Source of the DNA: Prorocentrum cordatum | Taxonomy: Eukaryota > Sar > Dinophyceae > Prorocentrales > Prorocentraceae | Assembly: GCA_963575745.1 (NCBI GenBank) | Contig: CAUYUJ010015839.1 | Coordinates: 145,001 to 209,000 of the forward strand | Length of the DNA: 64,000 nt | Reading direction: 5' to 3' | In this document: positions 9,486 through 19,473 of the stretch, in pieces | Layout of the letters: each line of letters begins with the position of its first letter | How positions within the stretch are numbered: position 1 is the stretch's first letter | Position numbers and translations under genes: made by a program | The notes under the pieces: model-generated | The model's database searches: none | What the model was told of the DNA's origin: nothing | What the model saw: only the letters and a program-made list of their open reading frames with translations

Positions 9486-10587
9486 CTACGTCGAAGAACT
9501 CTGCGATTTGCTGGCCTTGCCGGGGTTGAGCTTCTTGTGCCAGTCGATGACTTCCGAGTGCGCAGAGCCGAAGGCGTCGATCTGCATGGCCGCGGCCAAG
9601 TAAACGTCGTCGCCAACAATGGTGCCGTCGCAAGTCTGTAAGTGCAGCTGCTCCAATGACTTCACCGCTTTTGCTGCTTTCGGAATCAGCTCACTGGTCT
9701 CAGTGCGCAGTGGCTGTAGGAATTGGTTGTTCTTGGTTGCTTCGAACATCTCCTTCAACTTGAGGAGGTGCTCGCTGCGGGCGCTGGACGCAGCCTTCAC
9801 GTTGCTCTTCACCATGGCCAACGTCGCGCTGCGCTTCCCCGCGCCGTCGCCAAGCCCTCCAGCAGCACTCGAAGCAGCGGCGCTGTCATACCCATCAGCG
9901 TTCTTCACCTGCCTGACTTTCACCTCGTCCAGCTCCTTGGCACCCAGGCCCGCGCGCGGTGCGAGGTCCGTCGTGAACGCGCTGGCGTCTGCGATGCCCT
10001 CGCATTCGACCTCCGCCGCGGCGTCGAGCTTCTCCGACTTGATGTTCTCCTCGTCGTCGCCTCCGCTGTCGAAATATAGCTTGTGCTCGATCGACCGCTC
10101 GTCGCCCATGCCAGTCGCTGGGTCTGGTCGCGTTGTTAACGCGCCGCTGGCAATCTTCAAGTCCGCCTTCTTCCCCGATGTGCTCCTGCAGTTGCTCCTT
10201 GCCGACCCGCTGGAAGTTGCGCTCGTTGTGGGATCTCAGCGTGTACTCTTTCGAAGTGGCCTGGATCACCTTCGCGCCGTTATCGACGAGCTTCTTGGCG
10301 TGCCAGGTTTCGAAGAAGTCCCTTTTCTCAGGGCATGTCCAGCTCTTGAACACATCGCGCGTTCCCTGGCCATTGAGAACACGAGGCACGGGCGAACGCT
10401 GACGCTTCAGCTCAGCCTCGCCTCTGAGAGCAGCCTTGGCGGCAGCCAGCTCTGCTGGTGAGACCGCGGGCTCGACTGGGGCAGGGGCGCACGCGCGCTC
10501 CGTGGGGGGCATGCGGCGCGCTGCGCGCGCCGGGCATCCCAGCGCGAGCTCGAGCCCCAACGATCCGGCCACGATGGAGAGTTGCAC
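9486..10587 (-). pseudogene. uncharacterised protein gene, needs one frame change to read through
   Basis: Two minus-strand frames join into one plausible protein of about 350 residues. The first (10587-about 10175) reads AELAAAKAALRGEAELKRQR, RDVFKSWTCPEKRDFFETWH and EYTLRSHNERNFQRVGKEQL. The second (about 10180-9486) continues KKADLKIASGALTTRPDPAT then GMGDERSIEHKLYFD, an acidic linker, and a helical C-terminal part ending near SQSSST. Lysine codons are almost all AAG. The block SGALTTRPDP-TG...EHKLYF resembles, from memory, a motif in multicopy dinoflagellate proteins of unknown function. The switch near 10165-10180 needs one frame change with no obvious intron borders, so a frameshifted copy is more likely than an intron, though dinoflagellate introns can be non-canonical. 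No function assigned. Confidence 0.5.
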
Positions 10588-10770
10588 CGGTTCAGTGCCG
10601 ACATGGCTGAAGAAAACAACAACAATGTATACATGTATATATATATATATGTATTAAAACATCAAACGAAACATTATGCGTTTTAGCTCGTTTGGCTGGC
10701 AAAAAGCTTATATGGCTGAAATGACATTTTCTTACGCTTCTCAAGTTAATATATATATATATAATTGGGC
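10588..10770. repeat. AT-rich island with two TA microsatellites
   Basis: TA runs at about 10627-10656 and 10748-10763 bracket about 90 bp of unique AT-rich sequence, in sharp contrast to the GC-rich surroundings. It lies upstream of the minus-strand gene at 9486-10587. A regulatory role is possible but nothing specific is visible. Confidence 0.6.
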
Positions 10771-10934
10771 AGGTTCGGCGTCCGCTGTTGCTACCGTTGT
10801 CGGGGTTATGGTTGCGGTTGCTGCTTGCGGGCCATGCGAGGTCGACGTGGCTGTTCGGCTCGAAGATGCCTGGGGCAGCTTCCTGGCGTTAAACCGCCCT
10901 TGGCGACAGAACTCCACCGCGGGGCAAGCCCCCC

Positions 10935-10980
10935 GGGCGAATTTCTGACGTCGAGGGCCCTCGACGTCAGAAATTCGCCC
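10935..10980. repeat. perfect 46-bp palindrome
   Basis: The two 23-bp arms meet at GGGCCC with no loop. The left arm starts GGGCGAATTTCTGACGTCGA and the right arm is its exact reverse complement. No terminator-like T run follows. It may be a very young inverted duplication or the relic of a fold-back element. Confidence 0.9.
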
Positions 10981-11026
10981 ACCGCGCCCCCGAGGCCAGT
11001 GGGGGGCGCTTTTCCTCCAACATTTC

Positions 11027-11120
11027 TCCTCGTTGGGGGTCGCCGTTGGGTGGCGCCTGGGTTCGCCGTTGGGGGTCGCCGTTGGATTCCTTGTTGGGGG
11101 TCACTATTGGGGGCCGCCGT
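11027..11120. repeat. GTTGGGGGTCGCC minisatellite
   Basis: About seven degenerate 13-bp units of GTTGGGGGTCGCC. Confidence 0.75.
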
Positions 11121-11654
11121 TGCGCGGGCAGGGTTGCGCCGGGCAGGGCTGGGAGACATCGGCCGCATCATGAGATCAAATCGATCCCTGTCCGCGTATC
11201 CCTGTGTAGAAAATCCACGCGTGGACTTCTTGCGAGAGGAGCCGCATTTCTTCGCCCACTTCTCTTCCTCCCCCTCCTCCTCCTCCCCCCCCCCCCCCCC
11301 CCCCCACCTCCCCCCCCTCCTCCGACCCGCCCCCGGGCGCAGGCAACCCGGCGCAGTCGAAATCCCAGGAATCTGGAAACCCGGCAAAGTGGACGCCCCA
11401 GGAACCAGAAACCCCGGCAAAGTCCAGATCCCAGGAAAAAAATGGGCATTCCACGGGGCGGAAGTCCAGGCCCGAGTGGGGACGGGGGGCAAGGGCGAGC
11501 CTGTCGTTCGAGGTCTGGAGACGCACTGGCCGCAGATATCAAGAGCAGCGCGAGAAAGCGCACCGCATATATTGCGCGCCGAATGCCCGGGCACACGCAG
11601 CCAGCGGCAATATGTTGCTACTAGGCGAAATCCAGCGATCGAGAGCAGAGAGGG
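11121..11654. other. non-coding stretch with pyrimidine tract and short repeats
   Basis: A TCC/C-run tract occupies about 11264-11325. Three ~25-bp repeats of the type AACC(C)CGGCAAAGTSSA follow at about 11370-11445. No gene recognised. Confidence 0.5.
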
Positions 11655-12170
11655 CTACCCCTTGGCCTCGCGCAGGCTCTCAAAGAGATCCTTCAACTCG
11701 TTGTGCTCGCGCGTGATCTCCGCGCGTTCATCGATGGCTTCGTTTGGTGTGGCGCAGTGCTCGGGGGAGCGCATGCTGTCGACCTTCGCCATTAGAACGG
11801 CTGCTTTCATCTCGAGATGGAATTTTCCCTCGATGATTGCAGTCGCGAATTTGCCGGCAGCGTCGACGCCCGTGTGGTCCAGCAACGCATCGCGAGTAGC
11901 ATGTCCTGCGCGTTGTCTGAGATATCCTCGCACTTCGTGGCGTTCGGCTCCTCGCCGACGCCCGTGTCCGCAGGATCAGCCTGCTCAAGTTGTTCGTCGC
12001 CGTCTGAATCGGCGACCTCTGCGGGCGCCTGGAATTGCCGAGCTGCGCCTGAGACCGCCGGTGGCCGAACAGCATCATATGAAGGGCCGTGGCGTTGATC
12101 ATGGAGGGCGCGCCGGGCCCACCCATAATCTAAAATTTCGACGAACTATCGAACATCTCGTCGTCTGACA
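11655..12170 (-). pseudogene. acidic uncharacterised protein fragment, two frames
   Basis: On the minus strand a short start MSDDEMFDSSSKF is followed by a stop. One frame then reads APAEVADSDGDEQLEQADPA and EDISDNAQDMLLAM. Another (to the stop at 11655) reads ALLDHTGVDAAGKFATAIIE, GKFHLEMKAAVLMAKVDSMR and a helical tail ITREHNELKDLFESLREAKG. The two frames overlap near 11890, where one frame change makes a continuous protein. The acidic first half and helical second half recall the fragments at 9486-10587, which lie on the same strand. Function unknown. Could be exons of one gene or separate decayed copies. Confidence 0.45.
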
Positions 12171-12954
12171 TCGTGAGTTTGCAGTCGCTTAGGCGAATCG
12201 AATCCGCGCTCATGTGGGCTCGCTGCTAGGGCCGAAATGACTGCGGAGTGTCGCGTGGGATCGCGGCGCTTCAGTTGTGTCCGAGGCCCTCGGGCTCCTG
12301 GAGGTTCAGAGGGCACCCAAAACTAAGCGACGCCACCTACCGCCTGTTCGCCTTTCCAGAGGTTAGAAGACTAGCGGGCCGCGCCTCCCTCGCGAAATCC
12401 CTGAGAGGGCCGGCGTGATCCCAAGAGGCTCTCATACATCGCGGCGCCCGCATATCGCGCCCGACCCGGCGCTGCCGCTGGGGCGCCAGGGAGGAGGGGA
12501 AGGGCGGGGCATTCGCACCTACACTCTTACCATCGCGGGATCCTGGCTTCATGATAAAGAGCTCGCAGCGCGAGCTGAACCTGGTGCCTCCAGAGGGGGG
12601 CAGTCGGAGATGACAATTGAAACCTAAGGGGGTCCGCCCCCCCCCCCCCCCCTGACGCACAGCGTTCGCTCCGATTGCGAACTGCAGCGCGGCGGCCACA
12701 AACGGATACAAGAAGCGGCAGCAAGACGTGGAGGGGGGGAGGAGCAGGGCGATGGAATATCGATTGGGGGGCCGCGATGTGCGCGCTTTCTTTCACATGG
12801 TTGGTTTGCACGTCACCCGGGGCCCTGGGGGAACCAAAAAAACTTGGGCCCAGCGGAGAAGGGGCGCAGGTCCCAGGCCCACCCCTGGAAACCACCCCCT
12901 GCCACAAAAACGAGAGCAGCAACGATGGATGCGATCGCGCGCGGCGACGGCTCT
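12171..12954. other. unique stretch, no gene recognised
   Basis: GC-rich with a C run at 12636-12652. Open frames on both strands are short and without motifs. Confidence 0.35.
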
Positions 12955-13360
12955 CGCAGCGGTTGCGCTGCCGCTGCTGATCTTGTTGCTACTCCTCCTA
13001 CTCCTCCTACTCCTCCTCATCCCCCTCCTCACCCCCTACTCCTCCTACTCCTCCTGCTCCTCCTACTACTCCCCCTCCTTCCCCCTCCCCCCCCTGCTCC
13101 TCGTGCTCCTCCTACTCCCCCCACTGCTGTTTTAGCAGGGGGGCTCGCTACTTCTCCTCCTCCTTCTCCTCCTCCTCCTCCTCCCCCTCCTCTTCCTCGT
13201 GCTCTTCTCCCTCTTCCTCATCGTCCTCGTCCTCCTGCCCCCCCCTCCTCGTCTGCCTGTTTTCTTCCCTTCCTTTTTCGCATCGTCCTCCTCCTTCTCT
13301 TCCTCCTCCTCCTGCCCTTCCCTTCTCTCGACCTCTTCCGCGCCCCCCCCCTTCTCGGCC
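12955..13360. repeat. CTC/TCC pyrimidine tract
   Basis: Irregular CTCCTACTC, CCTCCT and TTCCTC repeats on the plus strand. Low-complexity frames only. Confidence 0.85.
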
Positions 13361-13565
13361 CTGCTGCTGCGGCGCGTTTTCACAAGTCCGAGCGCGCAGG
13401 CTGTGCCCCAGAGCGCCTGACAGCGCCAGCCGGCAGAGAAGGGGGGGCGGAGATGCCCAGGGCGATGAAGACGTCGATCAGGGTGATGAGGAGTGAGAAA
13501 AAGGACGCGCTGATGAGGGGCGCCGTTGCGCGCGCTCACATCCACAGGACTCGACTGCAATCCAA

Positions 13566-14562
13566 TCAGGCGAGCCTAGCTACAGCAGCTCTGCCCGCCT
13601 GCCGCGCCCGAACCTTGCGCTCTTCGACGTCGGTGCCTGACTTCCTAAGCTCACGCGTCACCTTGTGCGAGTGATGACTGTGCACCAAGTTGCTCTTCGA
13701 CGCCCTCTTGGCCTTGACCTTGGGGGTCTTGGTCTCCGTGGGTGGCGTCTTCTTGCCCTTGGCCGTCCTCTGGCCCTTGCGACTGTTCTTGACGAGGCGA
13801 TCCTCCTTGTCCTGGGCGTTGAGCTTCGAGATGCCCTTCGGGTCGACGGGGCTGCGCTGGATGGGGCAGCCGTCAGCATCCGGACCTCCGCATTGCTGAA
13901 GCCGTCGACGGTCGTGGCATTTTTTGTCGGGCCCTCCGTCCTCGCGGTCAGGCGCCGCTTTCTCTCGAGAGAACCGTCCTTCTGTAGCTTCTGCAAGTCG
14001 TGGTCGCTAGTGTGGGGCAGCCTGCCCATGCCCCTCGCCCCCGATTCGGCGCCGCTGATGCTCGCGACATCGTCGGGCGAGGGGCGATCGCAAGGCGCCG
14101 CGACGACGTCGCCATCTGAATCGCTCGCCTGGCCGCCGCCCCCCCCTCGCCAAACGCCCGTTTCGCGATCCCTCGTGCCGGAGACCGCCATGTCGGAAAC
14201 GGGCTCAAGCGTGTCCTTGAATTCGACGGCGCCCCGCGGGGTGGGCCATAGTTCTTGCGATTGGCCATTTGGCAGATCGTCGCTCGCAGCGCGCGCGTGC
14301 CCTTCTCAAGGATAGCGCCACCCAGTTCTCTGCCATCACGCTTGGCCCATTGGAGCACCCCGTTGAGAACGGAATCGCGCAAGACCCTCTCGCCGCCAGA
14401 CGCGTCGAGCAGAGCGCGCAAGGCACCCTTGTAAGGCTCCATCTCCTTCCAGCGGGGAGCGACCTTGAAGCTGCTGTTCGCGCAGGGCACAAAGACGCCC
14501 TTCTTCGCGACGGCTGCCGGTGGAAGGTCGCCGAGAGCCTGTTTCAGTAGCGGTGCCTCCAC
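13566..14562 (-). pseudogene. uncharacterised Lys-rich protein gene, two frame changes
   Basis: The best reading on the minus strand starts at 14562 (MEAPLLKQALGDLPPAAVAK). It continues through a globular block with KGALRALLDASGGERVLRDS and GVLQWAKRDGRELGGAILEK to ATICQMANRKNYGPP. One frame change near 14220 leads to DMAVSGTRDRETGVW, an acidic Ser/Asp region, and SDHDLQKLQKDGSLERKRRL. A second change between about 14000 and 13870 leads to PIQRSPVDPKGISKLNAQDK and a Lys/Arg-rich tail (GQRTAKGKKTPPTETKTPKV) ending at a TGA at 13568-13566. The AAG-rich tail looks nuclear or nucleic-acid-binding in composition, which is only an inference. Both switches lack obvious introns. Family unknown; a decayed copy is the simplest reading. 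Confidence 0.5.
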
Positions 14563-15280
14563 GTGGGCCGCCAGGGCTTTCGATGTCGTGGCGCTCGCGT
14601 GTAGCGCGCCCGAGGTGCACGCGCTCAGTCAGCGAACTTGCCCGGGCCAAAACGGCTTCGGAGAAGGAGGTGTGGGGGGGGGGGGGGGGGCAAGGCAAGT
14701 TCCGAAGAGGGCCGCAGAGTCTCGCTCTGGGCCGACCTCCTCGCCCATAAAAGGCACTTCTCATGGCAGACGCAACGGGGGGCAATGTAAGACCGTTCGG
14801 ACTTTCACGGGGCCAATTCCCCTAAGCGACCAAAAGACCTTACGCATGCCTCTCAATGCCGCGTTTCCGAACGCAGCGTCCTACTGCAACGTGGGCGCGC
14901 GCGCTGAACTTAACTTGGCAATGCAATGCAATGCTCGCAGCTGGACGCGCATGCAACGCAACGCAAACCAACGCAAGCGCAATACGCATGCGCGTGGCGC
15001 AATGCCAATTCGAAATTATCGCGCTGGCGTGGCCAAGTTGATAGCATAGTTTACAACCGGGCTGGTACATTTTGAGACGTAGCGCGCCCTTATGGCGGAA
15101 TCACGAGCGGCGTCATTGCGTGGCTTCATGTGACGCAACGCTCCAAACTTATGGCTGCGTTTTCTTAAAGTGTGAGGCATGCGTGCTTTTCAGGTGTGAA
15201 AAAGAAGAGAATGTGTTTGATTTTGTGACGCATGCGACATATTTATAGCACGGCGCCTTGAAAGAAGACGCATGTGAAGG
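14563..15280. other. non-coding stretch with GCAATGCAAT/ACGCA short repeats
   Basis: No gene recognised. About 14920-15000 has short direct repeats CAATG and ACGCA. A G run lies at 14676-14690. Confidence 0.45.
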
Positions 15281-15990
15281 TCGGGGCAAGGGCGCCCGCC
15301 GACGGTGCGAGGGCCCATTTTCGGGCGCTCCACCGTCGCCTCGGGCGTCGGACCCGGGCGCTGACCCGCTGCGGACCCCGTGCGAGCCCGAAGCTTCTTG
15401 GGCGGATCCTGCGCGAATTCGCTGGGTTCTGGGCGGGCCAGCGGCGGGAAAGTCGCGCGTTGCGCGCGGATCCTGTCTAGCGACTGCACCCTTGTGTCGC
15501 ATTCATTTTGAGGGCGGCCGTGGAATCCGAAGGCAGTCGTGGAATCCGAGGGCGACTTGCCATGGGCACGGGGCTACGCGCCGTGTGGAAGTTTATTGAG
15601 GCTCCCCTGCTAGAACTTTCCGCAGGCGGCTCCCCCTAAAACTGTACTGAGCTGCTCCTCTCGGTTCCGACGCTTGGACCGTCGCGCGTTCTGATCACTG
15701 GAATTTGCCGTCGCCGGCGTCGTCGTCGCCCCCGCCGCCGCCGCCGCCGTCGCCGTCGCCGTCGTCGCCGTCGTCGTCTTCGCCTTTGCCGCCGCCGCCC
15801 CGATCACGGTCCGTCGCGGTCGCCATCGCCGCCGTCGTCGCCGCTTTCGCCTTCGACGGGCGCGCGGGAGCTCCCGAGCGCACCTAGGCGCGCTCGCGCC
15901 CGCGCGCGCTCTGGAGGTTCAGCCGCGCGCCCAGTCCAAGCGAATCGCGCCACCTTTACCTCGCTGTCTGTTGGGCGCAGCGTGGGGCGC
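15281..15990. repeat. tandem segmental duplication, unit 1 (~715 bp)
   Basis: Landmarks shared with unit 2 in the same order: AAGCTTCTTGG (15391 and 16109), GATCCTGTCT, GCTAGAACTTTCC, CTGATCACTGGAATTTGCCG (15691 and 16388), a GCC/GTC triplet tract, and CACCTAGGCGCGCTCGCGCC (15881 and 16602). Divergence is roughly 20 percent by eye. The triplet tract differs in length, so the local period varies from 697 to 721 bp. Confidence 0.85.
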
Positions 15991-16459
15991 CGGAAAACAC
16001 GCGCAAAGGCCCCTGCAGACGGTGGCGCGGGCCCAATTTCGGGCGCGTCGGCGTCGCCTCGGGCAGCGGATCCGGGCGCGGATCAGCTGCGGGCCCCAGG
16101 CGGACCAAAAGCTTCTTGGACGGATCATGCGCGAATTCGGTGAGCTTCTGACGAGGTCGAGTAATGGGAAAGTCAAACGGATCCTGTCTGACCGCTGCGC
16201 CCTTGTGCACAATTAGTACTAGGGGCAGCTATCAAATCCGAGGGCGACTTTCTAATCGGCACGGGGCTAGGCGCAAGTATATTTGTGTCCCCGAGGCTAT
16301 CCTGCTAGAACTTTCCTCAGGCGGCTCCTCCACCAAATTGTTACTGAACTGCTCCCCTCGGTTCCGACGTTTGGACCGTCGCGCGTTCTGATCACTGGAA
16401 TTTGCCGTCGCCGGCGTCGTCGTCGTTGTCCTCGCCGCCGCAACCGTCGTCGCCGTCGC

Positions 16460-16500
<41 letters not shown>

Positions 16501-16700
16501 ACGTCGCCTTCGCCGCCGCCGCCCCGATAGTGGTCTGTCGCGGTCGCCGCCGCCGCCGTCGTCACTTTCGCGTCCGCCGAACCTGCGGGAGCTCCTGAAC
16601 ACACCTAGGCGCGCTCGCGCCCGCGCGCACTCTGGAAGTTCAGCCGCGCGTCCAGTCCAGGCGAATCGTACCATCATCTGTACCTGGCTGTGTGTAGTTG
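15991..16700. repeat. tandem segmental duplication, unit 2 (~715 bp)
   Basis: Second copy of 15281-15990. It contains the (GTC)n tract at about 16405-16560. Its end overlaps the 3' end of the minus-strand open frame that stops at 16640, and unit 1 carries a similar C-terminal RLDW-x-RG sequence on the minus strand near 15920. Confidence 0.85.
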
Positions 16701-17345
16701 CGGCGTCGACTCCGAAACGCCGACGCTGCTTCAGTCGCCGCCGCCTCGGACTGCAAACCTACCGCGTGCGAGCCTTCCGTGTTCCACTGAATGGTGCCCT
16801 TGTTGAGGACGTGGCACAAGGGAGCTGATAACTTTACCCCGAAAGCGCCTTCGGTCTGGCTGGTGTGGACCGTGACCATGAGGTGTGGGTTCCAAGTCGA
16901 GTGCGGCGGTGAGGGTCTGGGCCAAATCGGCTGCTCTACCCAAGCTTGCATGATGCTTCTGCACATCCGTATGGCGACCCGCACAGACCCCGCTACGAAC
17001 TTGGCCACGAAGGTGTCCGAATCAGCTCTTCCCCTGTTTTCGAGTCCCTGCACGCGGGCTTCAAGGGCTTGTCGAAACGATGTCAAATCGGACACATCCC
17101 CTGCGACCGTCTCCACCTCCGTACGTGTAGGCTCGACACCCTGGTTCAAGAATTCCTTGTGTTCGTCGGTAAGCTCCTTGTGCGCCGCCTTCCACCATTC
17201 CGGAGGAGCTGCCGTGGTTGACGCACTTACTGACTTTCTGTATGTGCGGCAAGTGGTAGGTTTCGCCCCTTGAGCCAAAGTGGCTACCGCGGTATCGCCC
17301 CTTGAATGCACCTGCTGTGCAATCGACGCGTCAACTGCAGCAGGA
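16640..17345 (-). CDS. uncharacterised coiled-coil-like open frame
   Basis: One minus-strand frame stays open from low-complexity sequence above 17345 down to a stop at 16640. Its plausible part begins around EDRDVCFPAAVDASIAQQVH. It contains APPEWWKAAHKELTDEHKEF and a heptad-like helix (VETVAGDVSDL...QALEARVQGLENRG), then a Trp/Pro segment and a Ser/Arg tail. A coiled coil followed by such a segment is seen in ORF1-type proteins of retroelements, but I see no zinc knuckle or other confirming motif. The frame continues to 17926 through proline-rich and CCAAGA repeat DNA, so the true start is unknown. Uncertain. Confidence 0.35.
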
Positions 17346-17780
17346 AAGCACACATCTCGATCCTCCCCCAAGCCTACTCGGTTTCGAAGCCGGGGGGCGA
17401 GGAACGAGGGGAGGGAGGCGAGGGGAAGAAGGGGAGCGAGGAGAGCAAAGGAGGGAAGACGGGAATACGGGAGCGAGAAGGGAGGGAGAAAAATCCGCCG
17501 ACCCTGTCGGCGTGTGCGAGGGGCTTCCTCGTCCGTTCCTCGCCGCCCCCCCTTTTTCCTTCCCCCTTTTTTCTTTTTGGGCCGTACCCTCCTGCCGTCA
17601 TGCCGTTGTCGATTCGAAGGGAAGCCCCTTCCCTTTGATCCCTTCCCTAGAGGGGGGGGTCCCGGGGGTGGGGAGGGGGGGGGGGGGGTGGGTGGGGTGG
17701 GGGTGGGGGGGGGGGGGGGGCAGATTTGGTTTTCCTCGGGCGGCCTCGAAACTTCGAAAACACTCCAAATGAGGTTCGAA
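17346..17780. other. purine-rich stretch and G runs
   Basis: About 17390-17490 is GGGA/GGAG-rich. About 17640-17720 is dominated by G runs up to 14. No gene. Confidence 0.7.
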
Positions 17781-17935
17781 TGCCCAAGATGGCCCCCGAG
17801 ACGGCCCAAGAGTGCCCCGAGTCGCCCAAAGATCGGCCGAAGACGCCCAAGATAGCCCCAAGACCGTCCAAAAAGCCTCCAAGACGTCCCAGGCCCCCTC
17901 CAAGAGCACCCCCAAGAAGGGCCCAAGAGGCCACA
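17781..17935. repeat. CCAAGA degenerate 12-bp repeat, locus 2
   Basis: About twelve units such as CCCAAGATGGCC, CCCAAGAGTGCC and CCAAGACCGTCC. Confidence 0.8.
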
Positions 17936-18319
17936 CTCATTACTTTTCCATCTTCTAGCATATACGATGTTTCGGCCTTCGCGGCGTCACAGACAGCTTC
18001 GTCTTCAGGGTCGGCGGCACCGGCCGTCAGGCCTTCGCAATAATGAAAGGGGAAGGGAAAGGACGCGAGAGGAGGAGAGTGGAGGAGCAGAGGAGGGAGG
18101 ACGGGGAGGGGGGGGCGGGAACGAGCGCGGGAGCGCAGGGACGGCCGGTGCGGACCCCCGCCCCCCGCGCAAAGGCGGGGCACGCAGACCGAAGGAGCGA
18201 GGGCGAGAGGCCACCGGCCTCGCCGGCCCGGCGCGGGCCCCATCGCCGAGCCGAGGATCCACCTGCGAATTGCTGCGGGTCGGCGGCCCCCCACCTCGGA
18301 AGCGCAGGCGCAACATGAA
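17936..18319. other. GC-rich stretch, no gene recognised
   Basis: Purine-rich on the plus strand (18040-18120). Open frames on both strands lack motifs. Confidence 0.35.
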
Positions 18320-18560
18320 GAGGACGACGAGGACTAGGAGGCGGACAAGGAGGGGGACACGATGAGGAAGAGGAGGAACAGAACGAGGATTGCGAAAACG
18401 AAATGGGAGATGAGTAGGAGGAAAAATAAGATGAAGAGGCGGAGGACGAGAAGGGGGAGGAGGACGAGGATGGGGACAAGGACAAGGAGGCGGAGGAGGA
18501 GGAGGAGGAGGAGGAGGAGGAGGAGGAGGATGAGGAGGAGGAGAACGACAAGGCTTGGGA
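18320..18560. repeat. GGA/AGG purine tract
   Basis: GGA and AGG triplets with GACAAG interruptions on the plus strand, the opposite orientation to the TCC tracts at 4.7, 6.2 and 13 kb. Confidence 0.85.
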
Positions 18561-18880
18561 ATCGGAGGCGCAGGGCACGCAGCCCGAGCAAGAAACGCGG
18601 TGCTCGAGTGGGGCTCACGCGAGTGTATTCAAATCCGCGCCCTCGCGGTTTGGACCCTGGGAAGCGATCCCACGCACGGATACGTGGTCGCACGGATACG
18701 TCCCGCGCGGGGCATCCACGAAACAGCGCCCCGCATCCGCGGGGTCGCGGCCCAGGGACCAAGAGCCCGCGAAAGCACAAAGGATGGGAACTCAAACGCC
18801 AAAATAAACACCTCCGCTGGCCCGCTTCGGGCCAAGACTTTGGTGGACGACGGCCTGACGTGCTGGCCCAAATTTCGGAA
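18561..18880. other. unique stretch, no gene recognised
   Basis: Contains short repeats of CACGGATACGT near 18675-18705 and nothing else I can name. Confidence 0.35.
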
Positions 18881-19035
18881 GCTGCTGAAGGTGCCCCTGG
18901 CCTGAGGTATCCCCAATTGTTTTGTTCAGTCCTGGAGCCCCTGGGACCCTCTCGGCCTCGTGAGGGGTGCTCTGGAGGCCGTGGGGGCCTCTTTGGAAGT
19001 GGTGGGGGTACCTTGCCAAAAGCACCTCCAACAAC
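18881..19035 (+). mobile_element. TIR element A, copy 1 (MITE-like, 155 bp)
   Basis: Begins GCTGCTGAAGGTGCCCCTGG and ends near GGTACCTTGCCAAAAGCACC. The right terminus is degenerate. Its identity comes from strong similarity to the reverse complement of 30193-30347, including an internal GAGGGGTGCTCTGGAGGCCG. No coding capacity and no target-site duplication is evident. Confidence 0.65.
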
Positions 19036-19473
19036 ACCCGAATCCCCCATCCTCACAAGTCCGCTCCAGATTCATGGAAGTCCCCCCTCGTCTCCACTCG
19101 GAAAATTCTGGCCCAGCTTGACACGTCCACTCGTTGGCCCGACGGCGTATGGCCGAATTCTCTCACCTTTGTGGTACGTGCCCGCCCGTCATCCCGATCA
19201 CACCCGATATCTCTCCTTCCGGGTCCTTCCGCGGTGGCAGTGCACGCAACGCACACCCGTTCCGTCCTCGGTTGGCGGTGCGAACTAGAAGTTTGATGCA
19301 ACTTGGTCCGCATGAGTCGAGGGTTTGTCAAGAAACTCCGGATCAATTCCTGGCACTGAAATTCGACGGCGCGACTTGATGAATTTGTTTTTTGCCAGAA
19401 GGACTTTCACGACACAGACGACTGAACAGCTGAACTCATCAAAAAGCCAATTTCCTTTGAGCGCCCAAGCGTA
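19036..19473. other. unique stretch, no gene recognised
   Basis: Precedes the helicase remnant. The lost upstream helicase domains were looked for here and not found. Confidence 0.35.
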
